Source: Streptomyces sp. NRRL F-6492 | GTDB lineage: Bacteria > Actinomycetota > Actinomycetes > Streptomycetales > Streptomycetaceae | Length of the DNA stretch: 64,000 nt | Reading direction: 5' to 3' | Assembly (NCBI RefSeq): GCF_001280125.1 | Contig: NZ_LGEG01000217.1 | Coordinates: forward strand, 1-64,000 | Shown: positions 45,834-54,900 of the stretch, piece by piece | How positions within the stretch are numbered: the first letter of the stretch is position 1 | Layout of the letters: every line of letters begins with the position of its first letter | Notes under the pieces: model-generated | The model's database searches: none | The model's input: only the letters and a program-made list of their open reading frames with translations | What the model was told of the DNA's origin: nothing | Position numbers and translations under genes: made by a program

Positions 45834-45843
45834 CTGCTAGCAT
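45806..45843 (+). promoter_or_regulatory. Leaderless-type promoter, unit 2
   Basis: TAGCAT at 45838-45843, 7 nt before ATG 45850, with the same paired CTGG half-sites (45806-45820) as unit 1. It drives the four-gene nuclease-helicase operon. Confidence 0.55.
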
Positions 45844-45849
45844 GCGGGT

Positions 45850-46689
45850 ATGGACGAGCATCTGGTCGCACTCGAGAAGCGCATGCAACAGCTGCAAGAG
45901 GCGCTCCGGCAGGCGCTCACACAACAGGACAACGCCCAAGTGAACGTCCTGGGTGAGGAGCTGACACGCACCCGGCACGCCTGGAACGTGCTGTGCGGGC
46001 TCAGCGATGTCCCGGAGGTGGCCCAGCCGGAGGTCCAGCCAGAGATCCGGCCCGAGCCCGCGCTGGCAGTCGTCGAGCCGAACCAGGGCGTGCCCGTACG
46101 CGACCAGGTCCACCAGGCGCTGGCCCTCCTCACCGTCCCCGCCTCGCCCAAACTGCTCAGCCAGGTCCACCAGGCGTTCTTCTCCAGCCCGCTGAACACG
46201 GCACGCATGACCACCCTGCGCCGCGACGAGGAACGCTCCTTCCGCTCCGCCCCCTACGGCCGCGCCTACTACATCTGCCCCGCGCTGACCTCCGACCTTC
46301 TCTCACCGGCCCGCGCGCTGCTCGCCCTGAGCACCTGGCCACTGGAGCAGCGCCTGGTGGGACCGCTCACCCAGCGCGTCCACTTCCTCACATCGGCCCT
46401 GCGGCTCGCGGACGCCGCCGAACACCTCGCCGGCGAGGCCGGGATGCCGCAGCCCGTCCAACAGCTCCTGCTGCACTACAGCCGCAACATCCACGGCGAC
46501 ACCCCCCGGGGCCCGCTCGACCTGGACGCGCTGCGCCGGGCCGCCGCAGCGGAACTGGCGATCCACGCCGACGACGACGCCGACACCCGCGCCGAAGCGG
46601 CCCAGCGGGCACGCCAGCAACTCGGCGACGCGGAGCAGATCTTCGGCAATATCCTGCGCAACACCGCCCGACTGCGCCGTACTTCGTAA
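45850..46689 (+). CDS. Coiled-coil hypothetical protein, operon head
   Basis: A 279-residue protein. Residues 1-55 form an acidic/glutamine-rich coiled coil (ALEKRMQQLQEALRQALTQQ), followed by a proline- and glutamate-rich linker. Residues 80-230 are a helical globular domain, starting VHQALALLTVPASPKLLSQV with winged-helix-like character (FFSSPLNTARMTTLRRDEERSF, GRAYYICPAL). The C-terminal 50 residues are acidic helices. The winged helix and coiled coil suggest a DNA-binding dimer, perhaps the sensor or regulator for the nuclease and helicase encoded downstream. I do not recognise the family. The start is leaderless. Confidence 0.7.
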   Translation: MDEHLVALEKRMQQLQEALRQALTQQDNAQVNVLGEELTRTRHAWNVLCGLSDVPEVAQPEVQPEIRPEPALAVVEPNQGVPVRDQVHQALALLTVPASPKLLSQVHQAFFSSPLNTARMTTLRRDEERSFRSAPYGRAYYICPALTSDLLSPARALLALSTWPLEQRLVGPLTQRVHFLTSALRLADAAEHLAGEAGMPQPVQQLLLHYSRNIHGDTPRGPLDLDALRRAAAAELAIHADDDADTRAEAAQRARQQLGDAEQIFGNILRNTARLRRTS

Positions 46690-46739
46690 ACCCACCCCTG
46701 CAACCAGCACAGCTGTGCCCTGTCCCGCCAAGGAAAACA

Positions 46740-47882
46740 GTGAGCTTGCTCGACGCACGACTGGGCGCATTGCGCGGAACCGCCCCGCCCATCCCGCACA
46801 ACGCACGCACCCTGGCGGCGCTGACCGCCAACCCGAGCTGCGACCGCCGCTCCCTGCTGGACGCGGCCGGCATCGACAAAGACGCCCTCGCCGCCCATCT
46901 GGACCTCCCGCGGCCGCTGAGAAAATCCCAGCTCGCCCTCGACTACGGCATCGCCTTCGAGCGCAAGGTCACCGCCCAGGCCGGAGCCCCCCTGGTGCCG
47001 CTGCTCCGCAAAGCCCTGGGCCTGACCCTGCCCGAGGTGTCCTACGAGGACGTCAACAGCGTCGGCAGCGATGACGACAAGTCTTCCCCGCAACTACGCC
47101 ACGCCCGCACCCGCTCCCTCATCCTCAGCGCAGCACACCGCAGGTCGGACCCCCGCACCCTGCTCGACCACCCCGTACTGCGTCTGACCGTCGCCGGCCA
47201 CCAGGTCTACCTCGAGCCCGACGTCATCGCCTTCCAGCTCGACGGGGTCTTCCACGTCGTTGAGATCAAATCCTTCCCCGTCATCCACGGACAGCCCGAC
47301 CCCGTCAAGGCCACCGCAGCACTGACCCAGGCCGCCGCCTACGTCCTGGCTCTGCGGGAACTCCTCGCCGGCGACGGCCTCCCGCCAGACCGTGTCTCCG
47401 ACACCGTGATCCTGGTCAACCCGCGCAACTTCACCCGCCACCCCACCGCCACGCCCTTCAGCGCGCACAAGCAGATCAAGAACCTGAGCCGCCACCTCGG
47501 CAGGCTGAGGCGCCTGCCCGGACTGCTGGACAACCTTCCCCCGGGCACCACCTTCGACCTGGCGCCCGGCCCCGACCAGAGACCGACCCGGCCCCGCGGT
47601 GAACTCGTTGCCGCACTCGTCACCGTGCGGCCGCACTACACCCCTGGCTGCCGCCACCACTGCGACCTGTCCTTTCACTGCCGCACCGAGGCCCTCAACC
47701 AGGGCAGGACCGCTGCCCTGGGCACCTCAGTCCGCGACGACCTCGCGGGAATCGACACCATCGCCAAAGCCCTGGACCTCGCTGACGGACGCATGCACCC
47801 CTCACGGGACCAGCAAGACATCACCCAGGCCCTGCGCCACGCACAGCGCATCCACGCAGACCTCCACACGGACACCGCATGA
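46740..47882 (+). CDS. Cas4/AddB-like PD-(D/E)XK nuclease with iron-sulfur cysteines
   Basis: A 380-residue nuclease; GTG 46740 follows AAGGAAA (longer frames lack support). The RecB-type active site is visible: D161 in YLEPDVIAF and E175-x-K177 in VVEIKSF, followed by the Q-rich helix (ALTQAAAYVLAL) typical of motif III. One N-terminal cysteine, C34, and three late cysteines, C304, C308 and C314 (PGCRHHCDLSFHC), match the 'iron staple' of Cas4, AddB and Dna2, which binds a 4Fe-4S cluster, although the first spacing is x3 rather than x2. It is followed by an unknown protein and an SF1 helicase, so nuclease and helicase of a Dna2-like enzyme appear as separate subunits. Confidence 0.75.
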   Translation: MSLLDARLGALRGTAPPIPHNARTLAALTANPSCDRRSLLDAAGIDKDALAAHLDLPRPLRKSQLALDYGIAFERKVTAQAGAPLVPLLRKALGLTLPEVSYEDVNSVGSDDDKSSPQLRHARTRSLILSAAHRRSDPRTLLDHPVLRLTVAGHQVYLEPDVIAFQLDGVFHVVEIKSFPVIHGQPDPVKATAALTQAAAYVLALRELLAGDGLPPDRVSDTVILVNPRNFTRHPTATPFSAHKQIKNLSRHLGRLRRLPGLLDNLPPGTTFDLAPGPDQRPTRPRGELVAALVTVRPHYTPGCRHHCDLSFHCRTEALNQGRTAALGTSVRDDLAGIDTIAKALDLADGRMHPSRDQQDITQALRHAQRIHADLHTDTA

Positions 47883-49381
47883 TCCAGCTCACCTCCCTCC
47901 TTCGGATGCGCGCCGCCCACACCGGCAACGCCCAACGCGCCAGCCAACTGCGCCACCTCCACCTCAGCGACCAGCCGCTGATGCTGCTGGCGCTGAAGCA
48001 AACCGGCCCCGCCGCACGACCGCTGGCCGTCATGCTGGGCACCGACCCGCACCGCCCCCAGCTCCTGGTCGCGCCGCCCTCGGGCAGCACCGGCCCCATG
48101 CTCGCTGCCCTGGCAGACACGGTCACCGCCTACATCAACGCCTGCCAGCGGCACCGCGAACACCTGCCCGCCACCAACAACAAGCCGGCACGCTGGCGCT
48201 ACACCGACGCCCCCCAGATCCTCGTCCCCAACCCCCAGACCGTGCAGCACCTGAAAGACCTCGGAGACGACCTGAGGTTCCGCAGCGTCGACGACCAGGC
48301 TCCCGGCTCCCGGGCCGTCCAGTGCCTGGGACACTGGCTCACCTATCTCACCGACCGCGCCGACCTCCCCGGCTCAGCCGCCCTCATCCCCATGACCAGT
48401 TTCCTCGGCATGCACTGGATCAGCGGCCAAAGCCCCCTCGAGGACGAGGACCTGGCCACCCTGCTGGCCTGGATCGACCCGCCCCGCCACGCAGCCTCGG
48501 GACGCGACGCCGCACTGGAGGCAGAAGACCCGGCCACCCACCGTCCGGCGGGACCAGCCACCGACGCCCCCTTCGACAACGACCACCTGGCGCCCCTGTT
48601 CGACGCCTATGCCCGCGCCCGCCGCCGGGCCTTGGACCAGGAGCAGCCCCGCACCCTGCAAGAACTCGACCGTCTGCTGGCCACCTACCTGCAGCCCACC
48701 TGGGATTTGATGTGGCAGGCCTACACGCTCCTGCAGGCCCTCCCCGAAGCCAAGAGCACTGCACGCCGCTGGGACCACGAACGCACCTTATTCACCGACG
48801 AATGCACCTACCTGACCCAGGACGGACGCCCCCGTCCGGCCCGCGACAATGCCGTTGCCGCCGCCGTCCGCCTGGCCCGCATGGAACACGCAGCCGTCGC
48901 CTTCGCCGCCGAACGCACCGCCGAAGACCCCTTCGTACGGGCAGAACTGCGCACCACCGGCAAAGCCTTCGGCGGCACCGTCACCACCATCGACGCGGAA
49001 CACACCCTGCGCGGCCCCAGTGGACGTACCCAATGGCGGCCCCGGCTCACCGTGTCCACCCCGGACCCCGTGCCGATGGAACCCGGTCAGCTCCTGGCCT
49101 GCCACACCTACCGCAGCGCCCGCTACAAGATCTGCGAGGTCACCCCGGCCGACGGCGACACTCTCGTCGAACTTGAGATCACCGCCGGCATGGGCACCAT
49201 GGACCGCCCCAACCACGCCGTCCTGCCCGACGCCGGCGCCTTCCTCGTATTCACCATCGCACCCGCCCCCTACCGGATGCCTGAATTCCCCGCACGAGAG
49301 CAGACACCCTGGACCCACGGCGGGCCTCCCGCCGACCAGCCGGACCACAGCAACGAGGGCGAGGGCGAGGAAGAACAGTGA
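47879..49381 (+). CDS. Hypothetical protein linking nuclease and helicase
   Basis: A 500-residue protein. It overlaps the nuclease stop (ATGA) and the helicase start (GTGA), so it is translationally bound to both. Residues 1-150 contain a small beta-rich part (LAVMLGTDPHRPQLLVAPP). Residues 230-340 are helical. Residues 380-480 form a beta-rich domain with oligosaccharide-binding-like alternation (RPRLTVSTPDPVPMEPGQ, KICEVTPADGDTLVELEITA). The C-terminal tail is acidic. No catalytic motif is evident and I do not recognise the family. A role as a bridging or DNA-channel subunit between nuclease and helicase is plausible from coupling alone. Confidence 0.65.
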   Translation: MIQLTSLLRMRAAHTGNAQRASQLRHLHLSDQPLMLLALKQTGPAARPLAVMLGTDPHRPQLLVAPPSGSTGPMLAALADTVTAYINACQRHREHLPATNNKPARWRYTDAPQILVPNPQTVQHLKDLGDDLRFRSVDDQAPGSRAVQCLGHWLTYLTDRADLPGSAALIPMTSFLGMHWISGQSPLEDEDLATLLAWIDPPRHAASGRDAALEAEDPATHRPAGPATDAPFDNDHLAPLFDAYARARRRALDQEQPRTLQELDRLLATYLQPTWDLMWQAYTLLQALPEAKSTARRWDHERTLFTDECTYLTQDGRPRPARDNAVAAAVRLARMEHAAVAFAAERTAEDPFVRAELRTTGKAFGGTVTTIDAEHTLRGPSGRTQWRPRLTVSTPDPVPMEPGQLLACHTYRSARYKICEVTPADGDTLVELEITAGMGTMDRPNHAVLPDAGAFLVFTIAPAPYRMPEFPAREQTPWTHGGPPADQPDHSNEGEGEEEQ

Positions 49382-50742
49382 CACCGCCTCACCGGCAGTC
49401 GCCGCAGCAGCAGATGGACCAGGCCGCCCGCGCCGTCCTGGAGCAACTGCCCACGCTCACCCACCGCGGACTCGTCGTGGACTCCCCGCCCGGCGCTGGC
49501 AAATCCACCCTGGTCGCCCGAGCCGCCGACACCCTCGCGCAATCCAGCACCCCCTGCCCCGTCATCGCCCAGACCAACAGCCAGGTCGACCACCTCGTGC
49601 GGCGATTCGCCCGGCACCACCCGCACCTGAGAACCGCCCGGCTCACCGCAACGGATTACACAGTCCCGCACGACCTGCAGGCACATCCCGGCATCCGCAT
49701 CGGCACCCGCATCGAAGCCCTCGAAAAGACGGCCGACGTCATCGTGGGAACCGCCATGAAATGGGCCACGGTCACCGACCGCCGATGGCCATGGGCGATC
49801 ATCGACGAGGCCTACCAGATGCGCTCCGACACGCTTTTGTGGACCGCCGGCATCTTCGAACGGGCCCTCTTCGTCGGAGACCCCGGCCAACTCGACCCCT
49901 TTTCCGAGGTCGCAACCGACCGCTTCCAAGGCCTGTCCCACGACCCCATGAACAGCGCGGTCGCCGTCCTGCTCGCCAACAACCGCGACCTGCCCGTCCA
50001 CTCACTGCCCGTGTCCTGGCGCCTGCCGCCCTCAGCCGTCCCCCCGATCAGCAACGCCTTCTACCCCTCCACGACCTTCCACGCCGGAAGCAGTGAAGCC
50101 GACCGAACCCTCACGTTCTCCCCTCTCGACATCCGCACCCCCACCGACGAGGTCATCGAGCACGCCGCCCGAACCGGATGGGCACTGTTCGAACTACCGG
50201 CCCGCATCACCGGCCAGCGCGACATCGAAGCCTTCCAGACCACCCTCGGCATCGCCGACCGGCTGCTGACCCGACGCGCCATCACCACCTGCGAGGAAAC
50301 CCCCCAGGGGCACGCCCTGCAGCCCGGTGACATCGCCATCGGCACCGCCCACCGCAGCCAGGCTCACGACATCCGCGCGCTCCTGGCCCGCCACTACCCC
50401 CAACTGCACGGCGTCACCGTCGACACCGCCAACCGGCTCCAAGGCTGCGAATTCCGCGTCACCATCGTCCTGCACCCCCTCTCCGGCCGCGGCGACGCCT
50501 CCACCTTCCACCTGGAAGCCGGCCGCCTGTGCGTCCTCACCTCACGCCACCGCCACGCCTGCATCGTCGTGGCCCGCGCCGGCATCGCCGAACTCCTCGA
50601 CGCCCACCCCTCCAACGATCCCGCACACCCCGGAGCCGCCTCCAAGGTCGCCGACGGCTGGGAGGCTAATCACGCAGTCCTCGCCCACCTGACCCAGCAC
50701 ACCATCTACGCTCAGGCACAGCCCCGTCGCTGGCGCGGATGA
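49378..50742 (+). CDS. SF1 helicase (Dna2/Upf1-like)
   Basis: A 454-residue helicase starting GTG 49378 (overlapping the preceding stop). Motif I is DSPPGAGKSTL (about 36-46), II is WAIIDEAYQM (near 140-150), III is FVGDPGQLDPF (near 163-173), then a VSWRLPPSA motif (IV). Motif V is TVDTANRLQGCEF and motif VI is LCVLTSRHRHACIVV. The AYQM in place of AxQ(A/C) and the short 1B/2B domains are like SF1B (Dna2/Upf1) helicases, which move 5'-3'. As the last gene of the operon after a Cas4-like nuclease, it presumably provides unwinding for degradation of DNA ends. Motifs look complete. Confidence 0.8.
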   Translation: MTPPHRQSPQQQMDQAARAVLEQLPTLTHRGLVVDSPPGAGKSTLVARAADTLAQSSTPCPVIAQTNSQVDHLVRRFARHHPHLRTARLTATDYTVPHDLQAHPGIRIGTRIEALEKTADVIVGTAMKWATVTDRRWPWAIIDEAYQMRSDTLLWTAGIFERALFVGDPGQLDPFSEVATDRFQGLSHDPMNSAVAVLLANNRDLPVHSLPVSWRLPPSAVPPISNAFYPSTTFHAGSSEADRTLTFSPLDIRTPTDEVIEHAARTGWALFELPARITGQRDIEAFQTTLGIADRLLTRRAITTCEETPQGHALQPGDIAIGTAHRSQAHDIRALLARHYPQLHGVTVDTANRLQGCEFRVTIVLHPLSGRGDASTFHLEAGRLCVLTSRHRHACIVVARAGIAELLDAHPSNDPAHPGAASKVADGWEANHAVLAHLTQHTIYAQAQPRRWRG

Positions 50743-50805
50743 ATAGGTCGCCGCACGCCTGCCACATGAAGGCGGGTTGATGGGAGCGTCGTCGCTGGGG
50801 CGCCC

Positions 50806-51981
50806 TCAGTCCTCGTCGTCGAGGGTGTCGTCGGCTGATTCGTGGTGGACGTTGACGCCGGCTCGGCAGCGCGCGGCGCCGATCGTGTCGTGCAGCCGGG
50901 CGAACAGGTCGGGCCGGATGAGTAGATCAGCTCCCGCGACCGCGGGCAGGAGTGGTTCGTAGTTTCCGTCGTGGACGAGGCGGCCGTGCCACTGGCGGCA
51001 GATCATTGCCTCACCGGTGGCGTCGCTGAGGCTGAACCCGCAGATTCCCTCTGTGGGTTCAAGGCCGAGTGCGGCCACGACGCTGGCTGCGGGTGCGAGT
51101 ACGTAGACGGGCAGGCCGAGGCCGCTCAGGGTGCGAGGGCGAGGCGTATCGATCAGGCCAGCGGTTCCAGCGTCAGTGAGGGCCGTCAAGGCCTGGTCTG
51201 CGGCACTGATGTGCTCGGCTGCTAACTCGGTTGTAAGGCCGAGTCCCAGGCGCCGCCACGGGCTGGTCCACAGCTGCCAGGGGGCCTGGCAGGCGGGTAG
51301 TGTGCCGGGCGGCGGGTCGTCGTCGAGGGCCTCCAGGCCGACGGCGATCTGCAGTTGGCGGGCGGGCTGATCCGGGTATCGGCGTGCAGGAGTGCGCTGC
51401 CGCTCGAACAAGCCGATCTGCACCCAGCCCTCGTGCGGACCTTCATCCACGCGAGCAAAGGCCATGGCGTTTCCCGGCAGGGACCGCAGGCCCGCGACCG
51501 AAGCGAAGCCGGAAGGCGGCCAGGGCTTGTCCGCTTGATGGCTCTCACTGAACCACGGTGCTGGATCAAGCGACCACGCCAGGGCCTCGGGACGAGTCAG
51601 AGGGCGGGGAATGCGGGCGAATTCGGCACGCAGGGCCGCGCGGGGGTCATCGCGCAGTCGCGCGGCCGCGCCGCGTTCGAAATTCTGGGCGTTGCCGAGA
51701 TGTCCCGCTTGGGCAAGCGCGGCACGCAGGCCGGCGGCAGCGCGTTGCAGGGCGTCTTCGGCGGCGGCCTGGTCGGCGAGATAGGCGTCGGGAAGCTGGC
51801 TGCGGCGTCCATTGGTCAGAAGGTCCAGCTGCATGCGCATGAGCGTCTCGACGTCCGGAAGAGCATCGATCACGAGATCGATGACGGTCTCGCGGAGCCC
51901 GGCCGGACTGCCGGCGGCGTTTAGGCGGTCGCCCAGGTAGTGGTCGACGAGGTGGGTTGCGAACTCCCGAGGGTTGTTCAT
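50806..51981 (-). CDS. Avs-partner hypothetical protein
   Basis: A 391-residue protein whose ATG 51981 overlaps the stop of the STAND gene (ATGA). The N-terminal 100 residues are helical (FATHLVDHYLGDRLN, VIDLVIDALPDVETLMRMQL), similar in pattern to the helical tails that mediate protein contacts. Residues 120-340 look globular with repeated beta segments (GWVQIGLFERQRT, LQIAVGLEAL, GLPVYVLAP), and the last 40 residues are acidic. No active-site signature is visible and I do not recognise the family. The coupling suggests it is a second component of the STAND system: an adaptor, inhibitor or second sensor. Confidence 0.6.
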   Translation of the reverse strand: MNNPREFATHLVDHYLGDRLNAAGSPAGLRETVIDLVIDALPDVETLMRMQLDLLTNGRRSQLPDAYLADQAAAEDALQRAAAGLRAALAQAGHLGNAQNFERGAAARLRDDPRAALRAEFARIPRPLTRPEALAWSLDPAPWFSESHQADKPWPPSGFASVAGLRSLPGNAMAFARVDEGPHEGWVQIGLFERQRTPARRYPDQPARQLQIAVGLEALDDDPPPGTLPACQAPWQLWTSPWRRLGLGLTTELAAEHISAADQALTALTDAGTAGLIDTPRPRTLSGLGLPVYVLAPAASVVAALGLEPTEGICGFSLSDATGEAMICRQWHGRLVHDGNYEPLLPAVAGADLLIRPDLFARLHDTIGAARCRAGVNVHHESADDTLDDED

Positions 51982-54900
51982 GCGCTGTCCTCGCTGGGGG
52001 AGAGGGCGGCGGCGATGGCGCGTGCGAGTGTCGGATGAGCTGCCGTTGCCGCAGGGGCGGGCGCCTGGTGGCCAGCGCGGGCCAGGATGGCGGACGCATC
52101 GGCACGGACGGACAGCACGTCACTGCCGCACAGCGTGACGAGCTGTTCGAGAAGGGCGGCATCCAGAGGTCCGTCGGGCAGGTGTCCTTGTAGGACGGTC
52201 AGGAGCCAGGTCGGGGGGCCAGCTCCGAGGTCGAAGGAGAGGACGCGTGCCAGGGCTGCCTGCGCCTGGCCGGAACGGCTGGCCAGCAGAACCGTCGCTG
52301 CGATCAGGGCGCGGCGCTTGTCGCCGCGTTCGGGCAGGGCAATCGTGGCCAACGCAAGTTCGCACAGTGCGGTGTCGATGTCGTGCTGGGTCGCCTGCTC
52401 CGGCACCGGGTGGTAGGCACCCTGGCCGAGACGGGCACGGCCCGGCAGACGGTGGGCGATGACGCCATACGCCGCATCCCAGCAGGCGAAAGCGCTGACA
52501 GCCGGGGGTGAAGCGAGCGGGGGCTGAACAGCGAACGCCGAGACCAGGGCCAGGCTGACACCGATAGTGCGGCTGTAGGACGCCTCGGCGACGGCCTGGG
52601 CCACCTGGTCTGCGAGGTTGCGGGCTGCGGTGGCCGGGTCCGCGTAGTGCGCCTGCTGCCACAGATCCAGCCGGTCATTGCCGCCGAAGGAACGCCATCC
52701 GCCGCCGCCTCGCATCTTGGTGTAGGCGAGCATGCCCGCCGTGGCGGCGAGAGGGCCGAAAACACCAGGATCGCTGTCCTGGCGCAAGCGGAGCCCCGAG
52801 GCGAGGTCGGCCAGCAGCTCAAGAGGGTTGGAGGCGTTCATCTCGTCGGCGATCCGGTGCAGGAACTGGGCGGCTGCGTCTGCTCCCTGACCGTCGATGA
52901 CCTCCAAGAGCCGCCACCCGACCGCATTGGCCAGGGCATCCCTCGACCACCGTGGGCCCGAGGGGGCATCGTATGCCTTGCTGGTGCGGTCACGGACCGC
53001 AGCAAGCGCGCCAGCAGCACCTACGGGCAGCGTCGGGCGCTGCTGGGCGTGCAGATACGCGGCTGTGGTGGGGTGCTTCTCGGGGCCGAACCAGTCACGT
53101 GAGGTGTTGTTGGGCACGGGGCGGGGCGCCCAGGGCAAGCCGCCCTCACCGCCACAACGCTGTGCTGCTGTGCGCAGCGCAGAAGTGGGCTCGTCCCCGG
53201 CAGCCTGCGATGCGGCGATCAGTGTCTGGTCGTCGTAGGTGGAGGTGATTGCATTGGCCAGCACCGGCAGGAGACGCGATGCGCGGGCCGCGTCGTCGCC
53301 GGGCAGGTCAGCAAGCCTGGTGAGCAGAGCAACGTCCTGCCGGATACTGCGGCCATCGGGTCCAGCGGCGATGCGGAGCGCGGCCAGGACGACGGGGTCG
53401 GCCGTGTCAGCCTGCGTGGCCAGCAGCTGCCGGTGGGCCGCGCTTACCCGGCCATCGGGCAGCCCGGACTCGGCCAGCAGCACCTGGGCGCCCAACTGCG
53501 CGGCACCCCGCGGATCCAGGCGCGCAAGGGAACGCCACCACTCCTGCGGCGTTCCCGCCGTGCCCCGCCCGTCGGTGCAGTCCGCGACGAGATGGACAAG
53601 AGGCTGCGTACGCGCCAGACGCACCTGCGCCTGGACGGGATCGGCCTGCATGAGCTGAGGCAGCGGATCCAGCAGCTCCTCGATGGTGATGTCCTTGTGA
53701 CCGCCATAGGCCCCCATGTAGCGGGCGGCACGCTCCCAGCACCGCTGCGCCTCGTGCGGGTCGTCGCAGGCGAGACTCACACGGGCCATCTCAAGCTCGA
53801 AGTCGGCGTCCTCCGCATACAGAGCACGGCGCTCGGCTTGCGCTCCGCGCAACGTGCGCATGAGCTCGTGCACGACGTCGGCCCCTGCCTGACCGACGCT
53901 CCCGGCGAGCAGGGACACCAGCTCCGTGGTGATCAGCGGGCCGGTTCCGGCCATGCCCATGAGAGAGGTGGTGGTGCCCTCGCTGACGGCTTGCAGGAAG
54001 GCGATGCCCACAGCGACATCATCGCCGCGCAGCAGGGCGACGGCGTCGTGCAACACCTGCCGCACCTGCCGGTGGATGTCCGCAAGATCGCAAGCCCGGG
54101 GGCTGCCCGTGAACGCGTTTGCATGCTGGGCAAGTTGTTCGAGCGCGACACGCACGGTGGCAGTCGCGGTTTCGGCTGTGAGGATGCCCGCCTCGACGTC
54201 GCGGTGCAGGCCGACGGTGGCAAGGGTGAAGCGCAGCCAGGCACGGTAGAAGCCATCGCCGTCCAGGAGGGGGAGCAGTCGGGCGGGCGCCTGCGGATCG
54301 GCTGCATGGGCCACGGCCAGCAGTGTCAGCCACCTGTTCACCGGGCCGGACAGGCCACTGGCACGATCGGTCAGTACATCCTGTGTTGCTTTCGCGAGAA
54401 CCGCGGCGATGTCCCCGGAAAAGAGCTCCTCGGCAAGGTCCGACACTGCCACACCATGGCGGAGCAGGCGCCGCGGGTCGCACGGCCCGCTGGCCCAGGC
54501 CGCGGTGGCCAGCGTGCGGGCAGACGGCAGCGCGCCGCCCGCCGTGCCATGGGCGTCCGCAAGGTGCAGCAAAAGGGCCGCGCGCCGGTCGGGCTGCTCG
54601 ATGAGCTCCGCGCTCTCGAGCAACGGGTCTGGACCCAGACAGTCCAACAGCACACCCAGCGCATCCTCAGGCGAGGTCAGAGCCTCCTGGTCGAGGAACC
54701 GGGCGACCCGCTGCGCGAGCGTACGCGGGGCCTGCCCGAGCTCGACATCGTCAGCAGCCCGGGCTGGCAACCGGATCCGTCCGCGCAACTCCGCCAGGAA
54801 CACCGACTCATCGCTCTCGGATCCGTAGTGGACACGCTCATCCTTGCGTGCCTTGTCCCAGGCCGTGAGGTACGCCTCCCACGGGGCGGCACAGCCGGCC

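Larger units (their letters stand above)
45494..46107 (+). repeat. 307-bp tandem duplication of promoter and gene start
   Basis: Unit 1 (45494-45800) and unit 2 (45801-46107) are directly adjacent. Each has CTGGAGYAAAACTGG, GAGTGACTGCTAGCAT and an ATGGACGAGCATCTG start, at an offset of exactly 307 bp. Identity is high over the promoter and first 50 codons and falls toward the unit end, so the duplication is not recent. Confidence 0.8.

Noticed and set aside
46740..50742. Operon as a CRISPR Cas4 adaptation cassette
   Set aside because: No Cas1, Cas2 or repeat array nearby; the Cas4-like protein is larger than Cas4 and is linked to a helicase.
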